A DNA stretch of 64,000 nucleotides, taken from the NCBI GenBank assembly GCA_965219635.1, contig OZ244783.1, positions 2,232,001-2,296,000 on the forward strand, read 5' to 3'. This DNA comes from JAPOXR01 sp965219635 (lineage in GTDB: Bacteria > Pseudomonadota > Alphaproteobacteria > Rhodobacterales > Rhodobacteraceae). Made by a program: the position numbers and the translations under genes. Under the pieces are notes generated by a model. The model was not told the DNA's origin and made no database searches. It was given only the letters and a program-made list of their open reading frames with translations. This document shows positions 27,729-37,878 of this stretch, in pieces (the first letter of the stretch is position 1; each line of letters begins with the position of its first letter).

Positions 27729-29459
27729 TCAGTGGATTGCGGGCTCGGGCACTGGCGCGCCGAAATCCGTCTTGAGAAAGTCAAAATCGCAACCTTTGTC
27801 CGCCTGCTCGACATGTCTGGAGAACATCCACCCATAGCCACGTTCGTAGCGAGGCGGCGGTGGACTCCAACTCCGACGGCGCTCCTCGAACTCAGCCTCT
27901 GAAACTCTGGCCGAAAGCAACTGCCGTTCCACATCCAGTTCGATGATGTCGCCGTTCCTGATCAACGCAAGCGGGCCTCCCACATAGGCCTCTGGCGCCA
28001 CATGCAATACGCATGCACCAAATGACGTCCCGCTCATCCGCGCGTCCGAAATACGCACCATGTCTCGGCATCCCTGCCTGAGCAGCGCGCTCGGCATCGG
28101 GATCATCCCCCATTCCGGCATGCCCGGCCCCCCCTGCGGGCCGGCATTGCGCAGGACAAGCACATGATCCGGCGTCATTGGGTAGTCTGGATCGTCGATG
28201 ATGGCTTTCAGTTCCGGATAGCTGTCCGCAATGATGGCCGGGCCTGCGTGGCAGCGGAATTTTGGCTCGCAGGCTGCTGGCTTGATCACAGCTCCGTCGG
28301 GAGCAATGTTGCCCCTTAGCACTGCAAGCGAGCCTCTCTCATAAACCGGGTTGGCGACAGGCCGGATGACATCGGTGTTGTGATTAACTGCGCCTTCGAG
28401 ACCTTCCCCGATGCTCTTGCCGGTAACCGTCAATGCCGACAGGTCGAGTCTGTCCGAAATTTCCTTCATGAGCGCCCTCAGCCCACCGGCGAGAAAGAAA
28501 TCCTCCATCAGGTACTTGGACCCGGATGGCTTGAGATTGGCGATAACGGGAGTGTCACGAGAGACCTGATCAAAATCATCAAGACCCCAGTCGACGCCGG
28601 CTCGGCGAGCCATGGCGATCAGATGGATGATGGCGTTGGTTGAACATCCTGTCGCCATCGCAACGACAGTCGCATTGCGGGTTGCCGCTTCGGTCATGAT
28701 TTGGGTTGGCGTAAGATCCTCCCACACCATTTCGACAACCCGCCGGCCGCAGGCCGCAGCCATGCGCTTGTGGGCAGAGTCAGGTGCTGGAATTGAGGAA
28801 GCCCCTGGAAGCGTCAGGCCGTAAGCATCAGCGATCGACATCATGGTCGCAGCAGTGCCCATGGTCATACATGTGCCGTATGACCTTGCTATCCCGCCTT
28901 GCACACCCTCCCATTCTTTCTCGCCGATCTTGCCGGATCGCCGGTCGTCCCAGGCTGTCCAGACATCTGTACCTGACCCAAGAGTGCGTCCGGCGAAATG
29001 CCCCCTCAGCATTGCCCCCGCCGGAACAAAGATGAAAGGCAGCCCCATTGAGACCGCACCCATGATCAGCGCAGGGGTCGACTTGTCGCACCCTCCGAGC
29101 AAAACGACACCGTCAACCGGATGGGAGCGCAGCGTTTCTTCCACTTCCATGGCACCCATGTTCCGGTACAGCATTGAAGTCGGCTTCAGGAACTGCTCGG
29201 AAAAGGAATGAACTGGCAGTTCGACAGGCATTCCGCCTGCCTGCAAAACTCCGCGAGACACCCAACCGGCCCTGTCCCGCAGATGATGGTGGCACGGAGA
29301 CAGATCCGACCAGGTGTTGATTATCGCGATGACGGGCTTTCCATGCCAGTCTTCACCAGTAAGGCCCATCTGCATCGCCCTCGAACGGTGACCCATGGAC
29401 CGCAGGTCGTCGGGAGCAAACCAGCGAGCACTCCTCAACTGGCTGTATGGTTTCGGCAT
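27729..29459 (-). CDS. IlvD/Edd family dehydratase, sugar-acid (L-arabinonate dehydratase-like) type
   Basis: A 576-residue iron-sulfur dehydratase. The three cluster cysteines are visible: Cys56 (SDLSPCHHHL), Cys124 (LLGGCDKSTPA) and Cys197 (SYGTCMTMG). The length and the SDLSPCHHHLRDRA variant fit the pentonate/arabinonate dehydratase branch rather than IlvD proper. The catalytic serine region DARMSGTSFGACVLHVAPE is near the C-terminus. It would convert a sugar acid to a 2-keto-3-deoxy acid. The neighbouring aldo/keto reductase, and the denD/FAH pair elsewhere in the window, support a sugar-acid catabolic capacity. The exact substrate is unknown. Confidence 0.87.
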   Translation of the reverse strand: MPKPYSQLRSARWFAPDDLRSMGHRSRAMQMGLTGEDWHGKPVIAIINTWSDLSPCHHHLRDRAGWVSRGVLQAGGMPVELPVHSFSEQFLKPTSMLYRNMGAMEVEETLRSHPVDGVVLLGGCDKSTPALIMGAVSMGLPFIFVPAGAMLRGHFAGRTLGSGTDVWTAWDDRRSGKIGEKEWEGVQGGIARSYGTCMTMGTAATMMSIADAYGLTLPGASSIPAPDSAHKRMAAACGRRVVEMVWEDLTPTQIMTEAATRNATVVAMATGCSTNAIIHLIAMARRAGVDWGLDDFDQVSRDTPVIANLKPSGSKYLMEDFFLAGGLRALMKEISDRLDLSALTVTGKSIGEGLEGAVNHNTDVIRPVANPVYERGSLAVLRGNIAPDGAVIKPAACEPKFRCHAGPAIIADSYPELKAIIDDPDYPMTPDHVLVLRNAGPQGGPGMPEWGMIPMPSALLRQGCRDMVRISDARMSGTSFGACVLHVAPEAYVGGPLALIRNGDIIELDVERQLLSARVSEAEFEERRRSWSPPPPRYERGYGWMFSRHVEQADKGCDFDFLKTDFGAPVPEPAIH

Positions 29460-30041
29460 GAAATTTCTCGCTGAATTCCCGGTGCATCACTAGAACCGCC
29501 GCCGCCTTCCGGGATGCCGACGCGGCGCCTCCCTAGAATTGGTTACAGTCGGCGTTTCCGCCCGTCAACCTGGGCACAATTGGGCCCGTCTCCCAAATCC
29601 AAGCGCAGCAAAGACATGACCGGCCGGCTGATGAAAGCCTCAGGCGACATGTGAGGTTGAGCATTCGGGCAGCAATTCCAGGGGTGGCTCTGACAACGCC
29701 CCCTCCCCCTGATGACCGCATGAAGCATATTCGCTTGCCAGCTCTTCGAACCTGGCGCTGTGGTGCTCCATCCGGAATTGGAAGGAACAACCAAAGGCGC
29801 AATTGCAGACGGCAGGCGATACCGGTTTCAGAAATGGTCCTGAAACCCGCGTTGACTGGACCGATGGAACCGTCAAGATCGCAATTCCGTGAACGGGGTT
29901 GCCTTGCCGGGCATTGGCGGGCATCGTGCCGTCCTCACGCTGGCGCCCATGTGCGCGTCACTGCCACTGCCCGCCGCTTCCAATTGGCTGCAATGCCGGA
30001 GGTCACGCGGGCAGACCAGACCGACCGGGAGGAAGAACAGG
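29460..30041. other. Non-coding stretch before the yejA-like gene
   Basis: 582 bases between divergent genes without a credible ORF. The yejA-like frame remains open over the last 51 codons but shows no similarity. GGAGG just before 30042 marks the real start. Confidence 0.4.
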
Positions 30042-31940
30042 ATGCAAATGACTACTGGAAGCGGAATTTGGTCCGGGCGCCCGGTCAGGACAACTCTGAG
30101 CGCGGTCTGCCTGGCCGCTGCCGCGGTTACGCTGCCATTTGGTTCAACAGATACCGCACAGGCTGATGATGAGACGATCGTCACATCCCATGGCATTTCA
30201 ACCTTCGGGGACCTCAAGTACCCGGCGGACTATACACATTTCGACTTCGTGAATCCCGACGCGCCCAAGGGAGGCGAGATGTCCACCTGGGCCTACGGAA
30301 CCTTCGACACCTTCAACCGGTTTATTGTCAAAGGGACCGCAGAGTGGTTTTCGAACATTCTCTATGAGTCACTCATGGCCCGGTCCCATGACGAAGCCGA
30401 CACCCTATACGGGCTGTTGGCTGAGAGCATAACCTACCCCGAACCAGGCCGGCAGTGGGCCGAATTCAAGATCCGGCCGGAAGCTCGCTTCTCCGATGGA
30501 TCTCCTGTGACCGCAGCCGATGTCGTGTTTTCCTACGAGATGCTCTCTACCAAGGGCAGCCCTGCCTACAGGATCCCATACGGGAACATTGAGAAGGTCG
30601 AGGCCCTCGACGACCTCAGGGTCAGATTCACATTCAAGGACGGCGCCAATGTGCGCTCCATGCCTCTTCAAGCTGCGTCGATGCCGGTGTTTGCAAAATC
30701 GCATTTTGAAGATCGCGAATTCGACGAAGGTTCAATAGACCCGCTGCTGACCTCCGGTCCCTATGTCGTCGAGTCGGCAAAGCCGGGCCAGGTCGTCGTC
30801 TACAGGCGGAATGAGGACTACTGGGGGCAGCATCTACCCTTCAATGCCGGCCGGAACAATTTCGACCGGTTGGTGATCGAGTATTACACCGACTACACGG
30901 CCGCATTCGAAGGCTTCAAGGGCGGCGCCTACGACTTCAGGGAGGAGTACTACTCCAAGCTGTGGTCCACTGCCTATGATTTTCCCGAGATCAAGCAGGG
31001 AACGGTGGTCACGGAAGTGATCGCTGATGGCAGGCCTTCCGGGGCGCAGGGATTCTGGCTGAATCTGAGAAGGGACAAGTTCAAGGATCCGAGAGTCAGG
31101 ATGGCAATCGGAATGGCGTTCAATTTCGAATGGTCAAACCAGACCCTGTTCTACGAGGCATACAAGCGCACGGACAGTTTCTGGGAAAACTCGGTTCTTC
31201 AGGCAGAAGGTATGCCGTCCCAGGCTGAACTGGAACTGCTTGAGCCACTGCGAGGACTCATCCCCGAGGAGGTCTTTACCGAACCGGCATTCAGCCCCTC
31301 GAAGTCCGACCCGGAGCGGCTGTCCGACCGGCAGCAATTGCGGGCAGCCGGAAGACTGCTCGACGAGGCCGGCTGGGTATTATCCGATGGTGTTCGACGC
31401 GACGCCGACGGCAATGCGTTGTCACTGGAGTTTCTGAACGACTCGCCGAGTTTCGACCGGATAATCAACCCGTACGTTGAAAATCTTGCCAATCTCGGGA
31501 TTCAGGCGAGCGTGCGGCGCGTCGACGCGGCTCAATTCAACCTGCTGAGGGATCAGTTCGATTTCGACATATTGACGCGGCGCTATTCGTTCGGATTGAC
31601 TCCCGGCGCCGACATCCGGGCCGCATTTGGATCGGCAGCTGCACAGAGCCCCGGCAGTGACAATCTGGCCGGAGTGGAGAATGAAGGTGTGGACTCGCTC
31701 ATCGGCGCCATCGAAAGCGCTTCGACCAGGGAGGAAATGACGGTCGCGGTCATGGCCCTGGACAGGGTGCTGAGGGCAATGCACATCTGGATTCCACAAT
31801 GGTACTCCGGTTCGCATCGCGTGGCCTACCGCAACAACTTTTCAAGGCCCGAAAACAAGGCGCCTTACACGCTGGGTGAATTGAACATGTGGTGGTACGA
31901 TGAGCAGAAGGCGTCGGCAACAGGCGAAGCCGCACAATAG
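30042..31940 (+). CDS. Extracellular solute-binding protein, YejA-like (peptide/oligopeptide ABC type)
   Basis: A 632-residue periplasmic binding protein of family 5. The signal peptide is RTTLSAVCLAAAAVTLPFGS with cleavage near AQA-DD. The mature part begins ISTFGDLKYPADYTHFDFVN, followed by NPDAPKGGEMS, the YejA hallmark. GLLAESITYPEPGRQWAEFKIR and FSDGSPVTAADVVFSYEM are family 5 motifs. I chose the ATG at 30042, with GGAGG about eight bases upstream. YejA normally works with YejB, YejE and YejF, but no permease or ATPase gene is adjacent, so it is an orphan binding protein here. Confidence 0.92.
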   Translation: MQMTTGSGIWSGRPVRTTLSAVCLAAAAVTLPFGSTDTAQADDETIVTSHGISTFGDLKYPADYTHFDFVNPDAPKGGEMSTWAYGTFDTFNRFIVKGTAEWFSNILYESLMARSHDEADTLYGLLAESITYPEPGRQWAEFKIRPEARFSDGSPVTAADVVFSYEMLSTKGSPAYRIPYGNIEKVEALDDLRVRFTFKDGANVRSMPLQAASMPVFAKSHFEDREFDEGSIDPLLTSGPYVVESAKPGQVVVYRRNEDYWGQHLPFNAGRNNFDRLVIEYYTDYTAAFEGFKGGAYDFREEYYSKLWSTAYDFPEIKQGTVVTEVIADGRPSGAQGFWLNLRRDKFKDPRVRMAIGMAFNFEWSNQTLFYEAYKRTDSFWENSVLQAEGMPSQAELELLEPLRGLIPEEVFTEPAFSPSKSDPERLSDRQQLRAAGRLLDEAGWVLSDGVRRDADGNALSLEFLNDSPSFDRIINPYVENLANLGIQASVRRVDAAQFNLLRDQFDFDILTRRYSFGLTPGADIRAAFGSAAAQSPGSDNLAGVENEGVDSLIGAIESASTREEMTVAVMALDRVLRAMHIWIPQWYSGSHRVAYRNNFSRPENKAPYTLGELNMWWYDEQKASATGEAAQ

Positions 31941-31979
31941 CCGTCTAACTGCAGACTAATGCAACACCAGCTGTTTTTC

Positions 31980-32003
31980 GGGCGCGGCGGTATTGCTGCG
32001 CCC
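31980..32003. terminator. GC-rich hairpin between convergent yejA-like and phaC genes
   Basis: GGGCGCGGC (31980-31988) pairs with GCTGCGCCC (31995-32003) with one G-T wobble and a six-base loop. It lies in the 74-base gap between two convergent stops. A T5 run precedes it on the plus strand rather than following it, so it is not a classical intrinsic terminator. A transcript-end stabilising hairpin is possible. Confidence 0.45.
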
Positions 32004-32014
32004 TGCTGCCAGGA

Positions 32015-33823
32015 TCAGCCGGTTTTGCCAGTCATCCTGACATAACTTCCCGGAGCATCGCAGAGCACCGGGTGGTCGGCATCGCCAAGTTCGCGCGCCG
32101 GCACCATTCCACCTGACCTGCGTCCAACCCACTTGGACCAACGCTGCCACCAGGATTGCGGCAGAAACTCGGCTTCCGATAGCCAACTTTCCGGGTCGTC
32201 GGACAGGCTGTTGCTCGTATAGTGTCCGTACTTTCCGCCTTCCTCAGGATTGACAATGCCGGCTATGTGCCCCGACTGCGACAACACGAAGGTTTTGTCC
32301 CGGCTGCCCATCTTGCACACACCCTGATACGAACTCCGCCAGACTGCGATGTGATCGGACTCGCAGGCAATGGCCATAAGGGGATGGCGTATATCGGAGA
32401 CCGATACGGTCTCTCCCAGCAATTTCACCCCGCCGTCTGCGAAACCGTTGTTCAGGCACAGTCCGCGAAGATACTCGACGGTCATTCGCGCAGGAAGATT
32501 GGTTGAGTCGCCATTCCAAAAAAGCAAGTCAAAGGCGGGAGGAGCCTCTCCCAGCATGTATGAACGGATTGCCGGTCCATACACGAGATCGTTGGCGCGC
32601 ATGAATGAGAATGTGCGCGACATGTATTTCGACGGAAGATAACCCTTCTCGGCAACTTCGCGTTCAATGCCTTGAAGGAAATCATCCTGTACAAACACCG
32701 ACAATTCCCCGATGTCGGTAAAGTCGGTCAGTGTCGTCAGGAATGTCGCCGACCTGATTGATTTGTCGCCCTCCTTCGCCATGTATGCCAGCACCATTGC
32801 CAGCAAGGTGCCGCCAATGCAGTAGCCAACTGCATTGACCTGCTTTTCACCCGTTACCGCAAGCACCCGCCGCACCGCCTCCATGAGGCCTTCATCCGCA
32901 TACGCTTCCATGCCGACTTCCCGGTGCTCGGGCCCCGGGTTAACCCAGCTCACCACAAAAACGGTGAAGCCCTGAGCAACTGCCCAACGGATGAAGCTGT
33001 TCTCGGGTTTGAGGTCGAGAATGTAGTATTTGTTGATCCAGGGCGGAATGATCAGCAGCGGTGTCCGCTTCACCTGTTCCGTTGATGGCGCAAACTGGAT
33101 CAGTTCGAAGAGGCGGTTTCGGTAGACGACCCCGCCAGGAGCCGTTGCCAGATTGCCGCCTACCTGGAATGCGTCCGGATCTGCCAGGGTGATCGACAGC
33201 TCCCCATCGTTGCGCTCCAGATCCGTTACGAGGTTTTCAAGACCGCGCACGAGTGACTCGCCTTCGGTCTCCACAGCTTTGGCGAGCACTTCAGGATTGG
33301 TTCCGAGGAAGTTGCTCGGACTCATCATGTCAACAATTTGCCTGGCGAAGAACTCAAGGCGTGCCTTGTCCTGGTCACCAAGCCCTTCCATATCCCGGAC
33401 GGCCGAAGTTATCGCTTCGGAATTCAGCAGATACTGCTCCTTGATGAGGCGGAAATAGGGATTGGTTTCCCATAACTCGTTGCGGAATCGCCGGTCGGAT
33501 TTGCGGGTATCCTTGCCGCCCTCGTCCGCTTCCCCTTGAGAAGATTGCTGCGCCTCCATCCAGAGCTTCAGCGACTTGCTCCAATATCCTACCTGCCGCT
33601 CGAGCATTCGGCCGGGATTTGCAATGGCGTCATGGACGGTCGCAGTTGCTGCCTTGGCATAGAACTCGTTACCTGGTCCTTGCATGTCGCCTTCGACCGG
33701 TTTGCCTTTTGCAAGCGCAGCGAGCAAGCGCTGGTTAAGCGCCTCAATTCTTTCAAGGTTTTGCCTGAATTGATCGCCGGCTTCTCCGGCCGGCCCAGCA
33801 GACTCCTGCATGCTTCCATCCAT
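32015..33823 (-). CDS. phaC: Class I poly(3-hydroxyalkanoate) synthase
   Basis: Polymerises (R)-3-hydroxyacyl-CoA into storage polyester on granules. The 602-residue product has the lipase-box-like nucleophile Cys335 in GYCIGGTLL, Asp490 in ACESDHIAVW and His519 in SGHIAGIVNP, the complete triad. The N-terminal PhaC domain contains NPYFRLIKEQYLL. PLLIIPPWINKYYILDL is the usual entry to the alpha/beta hydrolase core. Length is normal for class I. An in-frame ATG at 33811 is an alternative start. It is divergent from phaZ across 78 bases, so synthesis and mobilisation genes share a control region. phaR is about 10 kb away. Confidence 0.96.
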   Translation of the reverse strand: MDGSMQESAGPAGEAGDQFRQNLERIEALNQRLLAALAKGKPVEGDMQGPGNEFYAKAATATVHDAIANPGRMLERQVGYWSKSLKLWMEAQQSSQGEADEGGKDTRKSDRRFRNELWETNPYFRLIKEQYLLNSEAITSAVRDMEGLGDQDKARLEFFARQIVDMMSPSNFLGTNPEVLAKAVETEGESLVRGLENLVTDLERNDGELSITLADPDAFQVGGNLATAPGGVVYRNRLFELIQFAPSTEQVKRTPLLIIPPWINKYYILDLKPENSFIRWAVAQGFTVFVVSWVNPGPEHREVGMEAYADEGLMEAVRRVLAVTGEKQVNAVGYCIGGTLLAMVLAYMAKEGDKSIRSATFLTTLTDFTDIGELSVFVQDDFLQGIEREVAEKGYLPSKYMSRTFSFMRANDLVYGPAIRSYMLGEAPPAFDLLFWNGDSTNLPARMTVEYLRGLCLNNGFADGGVKLLGETVSVSDIRHPLMAIACESDHIAVWRSSYQGVCKMGSRDKTFVLSQSGHIAGIVNPEEGGKYGHYTSNSLSDDPESWLSEAEFLPQSWWQRWSKWVGRRSGGMVPARELGDADHPVLCDAPGSYVRMTGKTG

Positions 33824-33901
33824 TTCGTTATGGCAATGCCGCCTACGCGCATGTAGACACGGCTTTCGTAGTTAAGTTCAATCTAAGGCAGTAAATCCCC
33901 A

Positions 33902-35155
33902 ATGCAACCAATTGGCCGACTTTCCGGTTACGAAATCCTCAATCATGCTCACAAAACAGGCCGGCAATTCGGCGCCCTGACCAGGGAATTCTGGTCCAGC
34001 CCGGTATTCGGCAAATGCCCCAGCGCAGTCCCGGCGATGTTTGCCGCCTGTGGCGAACTCGCCGAACGCAGTTGTTCCAGAATCAATGCCATTCCGGAAT
34101 GGGACATCAAGCTGGAAGGTCCGGACGGACGGGAACTGCCTGTCCAGCGCATGGTGGTGAGCGCCAAGCCATTTTGCAATCTTGTGAGGTTCGAGACAGG
34201 CTCAAGGGAAGCCCCCGAACGCCAGGTCCTGTTAGTCCCCCCGATGTCGGGACACCATCCGACGCTGGTGCGCAAGACAGTGGGTTCCCTGCTTCCGCAA
34301 TGCGATGTGTTTGTGGCCGAATGGAAAAACGCACGGGATGTTCCTGTCAGCGAAGGCAGTTTCGATATCGAGGACTTTGTACTCTATCTGGTTGATTTCA
34401 TTCGCCAACTGGGGCGCAATACGCATGTTCTGGCCGTTTGCCAGCCAGCCCCGGCAGCTCTTGCGGCCACGGCCTTCCTCGCTCAGGAGGAACCGGCGGC
34501 CCAACCTCTCTCACTGGTGCTGATGGGCGGTCCCATCATCCCTGATGCCGCTCCGACCGATGTCACTGCATTCGGCAACAGGGTAACACAGGGACAGCTC
34601 GAACACTTCATGGTCCAGAGGGTGAGTGCCGGCCATGCAGGGGAAGGACGACTGGTATTCCCCGGTTCGATTCAACTTTCCTCATTCATGTCCATGAACC
34701 CCGAGCTTCACTACTCGGCATTCGTCAGGCAATTCGGACGCATTGCCAAGGGCATTGCCAACGGAGACGACCGGCACAACCGGTTCTATGACGAATATCT
34801 TGCCGTGATGGACCTTCCGGCCGAATTTTATCTCTCGACTGTCAACCGGGTCTTCAAAGACAGTGAATTCGCACGCAATTGCTTCAGCCTGAAGGGGCAA
34901 CCTGTCGACCTCAGGAAGATTTCTGCAACTGGTGTTCTGACCATTGAGGGCGGCCGGGACGATATTGCCGCTCCGGGACAAAGCTCGGCGGTGCTGCCCA
35001 TGCTCTCGGGGATTCCTGACAAACTGAAGGCAATGCATGTCGAACCGGATGCGGGTCATTACGGGATCTTCTCGGGCTCGGCCTGGCGCAACAGCATCCT
35101 TCCCGTCGTACTGGACTTCATTGACGCGCGGCTTTCGGATATCAGGGTGGCATAG
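33902..35155 (+). CDS. phaZ: Intracellular poly(3-hydroxybutyrate) depolymerase
   Basis: Mobilises native PHB granules in the cytoplasm. The 417-residue product has the cysteine nucleophile Cys180 in AVCQPAPAAL, Asp353/354 in EGGRDDIAAPGQ and His386 in AGHYGIFSGSAWR, the arrangement of the intracellular PhaZ type. VLLVPPMSGHHPTLVRKTV near 110 is also typical, and no signal peptide is present. Its start lies 78 bases from the divergent phaC start. The N-terminal part (about 1-100) is less conserved. Together with phaC and phaR this gives the cell a complete PHB synthesis and use cycle, apart from phaA/phaB and phasins, which are outside the window. Confidence 0.94.
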   Translation: MQPIGRLSGYEILNHAHKTGRQFGALTREFWSSPVFGKCPSAVPAMFAACGELAERSCSRINAIPEWDIKLEGPDGRELPVQRMVVSAKPFCNLVRFETGSREAPERQVLLVPPMSGHHPTLVRKTVGSLLPQCDVFVAEWKNARDVPVSEGSFDIEDFVLYLVDFIRQLGRNTHVLAVCQPAPAALAATAFLAQEEPAAQPLSLVLMGGPIIPDAAPTDVTAFGNRVTQGQLEHFMVQRVSAGHAGEGRLVFPGSIQLSSFMSMNPELHYSAFVRQFGRIAKGIANGDDRHNRFYDEYLAVMDLPAEFYLSTVNRVFKDSEFARNCFSLKGQPVDLRKISATGVLTIEGGRDDIAAPGQSSAVLPMLSGIPDKLKAMHVEPDAGHYGIFSGSAWRNSILPVVLDFIDARLSDIRVA

Positions 35156-35278
35156 GACGCCACTGGCCAAACGGTTCGCAACCATAGGCCAATCACCAGC
35201 GCTGCTGCTGATGGCGCTGCGAAATAGCGATATACCTGCAGCGCACGCAGAATTCGGAATGAATGGAGCCCGGAGGGC

Positions 35279-37057
35279 ATGATTGCCAGCCTGTTTGCCG
35301 ATCACTGGCAGGCATATCTCGTGCTTGCAGTCATCGCGGTGATGTTTGTGCTGTTCGTCAGCGAAACCTATCCGCCTACTGTCGTCTCGATCTCCGCCGC
35401 CGCTTTCCTGCTGGCAACCGGAACCCTGCCCTACCAGTCGGCGCTGGCCGTGTTCGCCAACCCGGCGCCTTGGACAATTGCCGCGATGTTTGTGCTCTCC
35501 GGCGCGCTTGTCCGTACCGGCGCGCTTTCGGCGTTTACCGAATGGGTTGCCAAGAGGGCAGAAGCAAACCGGACAGTGGCACTCTCTGGCGTTGCGGCCT
35601 TCGTCGTGGCTGCATCCGCCTTCGTCAACAACACGCCAATCGTTGTCGTAATGATCCCTGTTGTGACAAACCTTGCCAAGAAAATCGGCATTGCTTCCTC
35701 GAAGTTGCTGATCCCCCTTTCCTACATGTCCATCTTCGGGGGCATCTGTACGCTCATTGGAACATCAACCAATCTCATCGTCGACGGTGTTGCCAGGGAT
35801 GCCGGGCTTGCGCCCTTCACGTTGTTCGAGGTTACGCCGTTGGCGGTCATTCTTGCTGCCTTCGGAGCGCTCTATCTGGCGGTGGCAGGCCGGTTCCTGC
35901 TCCCCGAGCGCGAGACTCTCGGCGAACTGCTTCGAGACCGTTCAGCCATGAGGTACTTCACCGAACTCGTCATTCCGGAAGGCAGTTCGCTGGCCGGAAA
36001 GAGTACCAGAGAAATCGACCAGTTTGCAGGCAAGGGCGTCAGGATCATCGACGTATTCCGGGAGGGTGTGCGGCTGAGCAATGCCGGAGATCTGACACTG
36101 AAGGAAGGTGACCGGGTATTGCTGCGCACGGCGGCAACCGAGTTGCTGGGCCTTCACGAAAGCGGCAGCATGCTGACGGCCGAGAAGATCTCCTCGCGCG
36201 AGTCCCGCACTGTCGAGGTTCTGATCTCACCGAGGTGCCGCATGGTCCGCAAGACCATCGGCTCATTGGATCTGGCTGGCCGCTACGGGATATATGTGCT
36301 TGCGGTGCACCGGCCCCGTCGGGGAGCCGGCATCAGCCAGATCGATACGCTTGAGGTCGCAGTAGGAGATACTCTCCTGATCGAGGGTGTGCCTTCCGAC
36401 ATTCGCAGATTTGCACTTGAGCAGGAGACCTCCGAAATCGCGGAACCGGCTGCTCGTTCATATCGCCGGCACAAGGCTCCGATTCCCTTTCTGGTCATGG
36501 CGGCGCTGGTCATCCTGGCCACGCTGGGCGTTGCGCCGATCTGGACACTGGCGGTGATCGCTGTAGCCATTGTTTTGTTGACACGATGCATCGATGTCGA
36601 CGAAGCCCTGTCGTCAATCGACGGCAACCTGATGGCCCTGATATTCTCGATGCTTGCCGTCGGGGCAGCGATGAATTCGTCAGGCGCCGCAGCACTCATC
36701 GCTGAAACTGCTGCCCCTTACCTCCTGGGACTGCATCCAGCACTGGTCGTATGGGCCATATACCTGATGACATCAGTTCTGACGGAACTGATCTCCAACA
36801 ACGCGGTCGCAATCGTGATCACCCCGATTGCCATCGGCGTGGGCATGTCCCTCGGCGTTGACCCCCGCCCCCTCGTGATCACAGTAATGATCGCCGCGTC
36901 TGCCAGTTTCGCAACGCCAATCGGTTACCAGACAAATACACTGGTCTATGGCCCCGGCGGATACAGTTTCAGAGACTTCATCCGGATTGGCCTCCCCCTG
37001 AACATCTGCATCGGTATTTTGACCAGCTTACTGGTGCCTTTGCTGTGGCCGTTATGA
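35279..37057 (+). CDS. SLC13/DASS-type permease with two RCK_C (TrkA-C) domains
   Basis: A 592-residue inner-membrane transporter of the SLC13/divalent-anion symporter type. The N-terminal half has about five helices, including the signature FVNNTPIVVVMIPVV and TLIGTSTNLIVDG. A soluble middle region (about 220-390) holds two TrkA-C/RCK_C modules, the second including VGDTLLIEGVPSDIRRF. The C-terminal half carries the second inverted repeat, with ELISNNAVAIVITPIA and SFATPIGYQTNTLVYGPG. Members with RCK_C domains have been linked to sulfate or other anions; the substrate here is not determined. GGAGC and GGAGG occur before the ATG at 35279. Confidence 0.9.
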   Translation: MIASLFADHWQAYLVLAVIAVMFVLFVSETYPPTVVSISAAAFLLATGTLPYQSALAVFANPAPWTIAAMFVLSGALVRTGALSAFTEWVAKRAEANRTVALSGVAAFVVAASAFVNNTPIVVVMIPVVTNLAKKIGIASSKLLIPLSYMSIFGGICTLIGTSTNLIVDGVARDAGLAPFTLFEVTPLAVILAAFGALYLAVAGRFLLPERETLGELLRDRSAMRYFTELVIPEGSSLAGKSTREIDQFAGKGVRIIDVFREGVRLSNAGDLTLKEGDRVLLRTAATELLGLHESGSMLTAEKISSRESRTVEVLISPRCRMVRKTIGSLDLAGRYGIYVLAVHRPRRGAGISQIDTLEVAVGDTLLIEGVPSDIRRFALEQETSEIAEPAARSYRRHKAPIPFLVMAALVILATLGVAPIWTLAVIAVAIVLLTRCIDVDEALSSIDGNLMALIFSMLAVGAAMNSSGAAALIAETAAPYLLGLHPALVVWAIYLMTSVLTELISNNAVAIVITPIAIGVGMSLGVDPRPLVITVMIAASASFATPIGYQTNTLVYGPGGYSFRDFIRIGLPLNICIGILTSLLVPLLWPL

Positions 37058-37148
37058 ACTGGCATGTTGCCTTTCATCGCCCGGGAACCCGGTTGGCGGC
37101 GGCCAGCGGCAGCCCAAACCCGGGATTGCCCCATTTGAGGAATGAGCC

Positions 37149-37775
37149 TTGAGTCGCTTCACCGTGGCGATTGACGGCCCGGCAGCAGCCGGCAAGGGGA
37201 CCATTGGCCGGGCGTTGGCAGACCGGTTCGGTTTCCTGCATCTGGACACCGGGCTTCTATACCGGGCCGTTGCCCGCCGTCAGCTTGAGCGCGGCGGGGG
37301 AGATGCCGCGGATATTGCCCGCAATCTCGTGCCAGATGACTTGTCAGTTGACGGGTTGCGGACGAGGGAGGTCACCCGGGAGTCTTCGAGGATTGCCGCC
37401 ATTCCCGAGGTGCGCGCCGCATTGCTGGAGTATCAGCGGCGGTTCGCCCGCCGCCGCGGAGGAGCGGTTCTTGATGGCCGCGATATTTCTACGGTCATCG
37501 TGCCTGATGCCGAGGTCAAGTTGTTTGTCACCGCCCGCGATGATGTCAGGGCGAATCGCCGGTTCGAGGAATTGACCGCAGCAGGACGCGACACCACATT
37601 TGAGGAAGTGCTGGCGGATCTGAGGGAACGCGACCGTCGCGACCGAAAAAGAGGCCTTGCAGCACTGAAAATGGCAGCAGATGCCATCTTGCTTGACACA
37701 ACGGAATTGTCTATTGAGCAGGCCATCGAAATGGCGGTTTCCGCCGTAAACGACAGATTGAGCGCGGTCCGGTGA
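37149..37775 (+). CDS. cmk: Cytidylate kinase
   Basis: Phosphorylates CMP and dCMP. The 208-residue product has the P-loop DGPAAAGKGTIGRALA near 9-24, LDTGLLYRAVAR near 34 and LDGRDISTVIVPDA near 108. The LID-like segment is DRRDRKRGL near 160. Start is TTG at 37149, the only start that places the family N-terminus correctly; GAGGAA lies about seven bases upstream, and the nearby ATG at 37142 is out of frame. It precedes rpsA, as in most alphaproteobacteria. aroA, its usual upstream partner, is absent and replaced by the permease gene. Confidence 0.95.
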   Translation: MSRFTVAIDGPAAAGKGTIGRALADRFGFLHLDTGLLYRAVARRQLERGGGDAADIARNLVPDDLSVDGLRTREVTRESSRIAAIPEVRAALLEYQRRFARRRGGAVLDGRDISTVIVPDAEVKLFVTARDDVRANRRFEELTAAGRDTTFEEVLADLRERDRRDRKRGLAALKMAADAILLDTTELSIEQAIEMAVSAVNDRLSAVR

Positions 37776-37878
37776 TTCCGGGCCGGCAGTTTCTTATGTA
37801 CATACCGGCACTTGCCGGACCTGAAACCTGGCGGCCGGCCGAGCCGGACCGCACCACAAATTGGGAGCATTTGGATCC

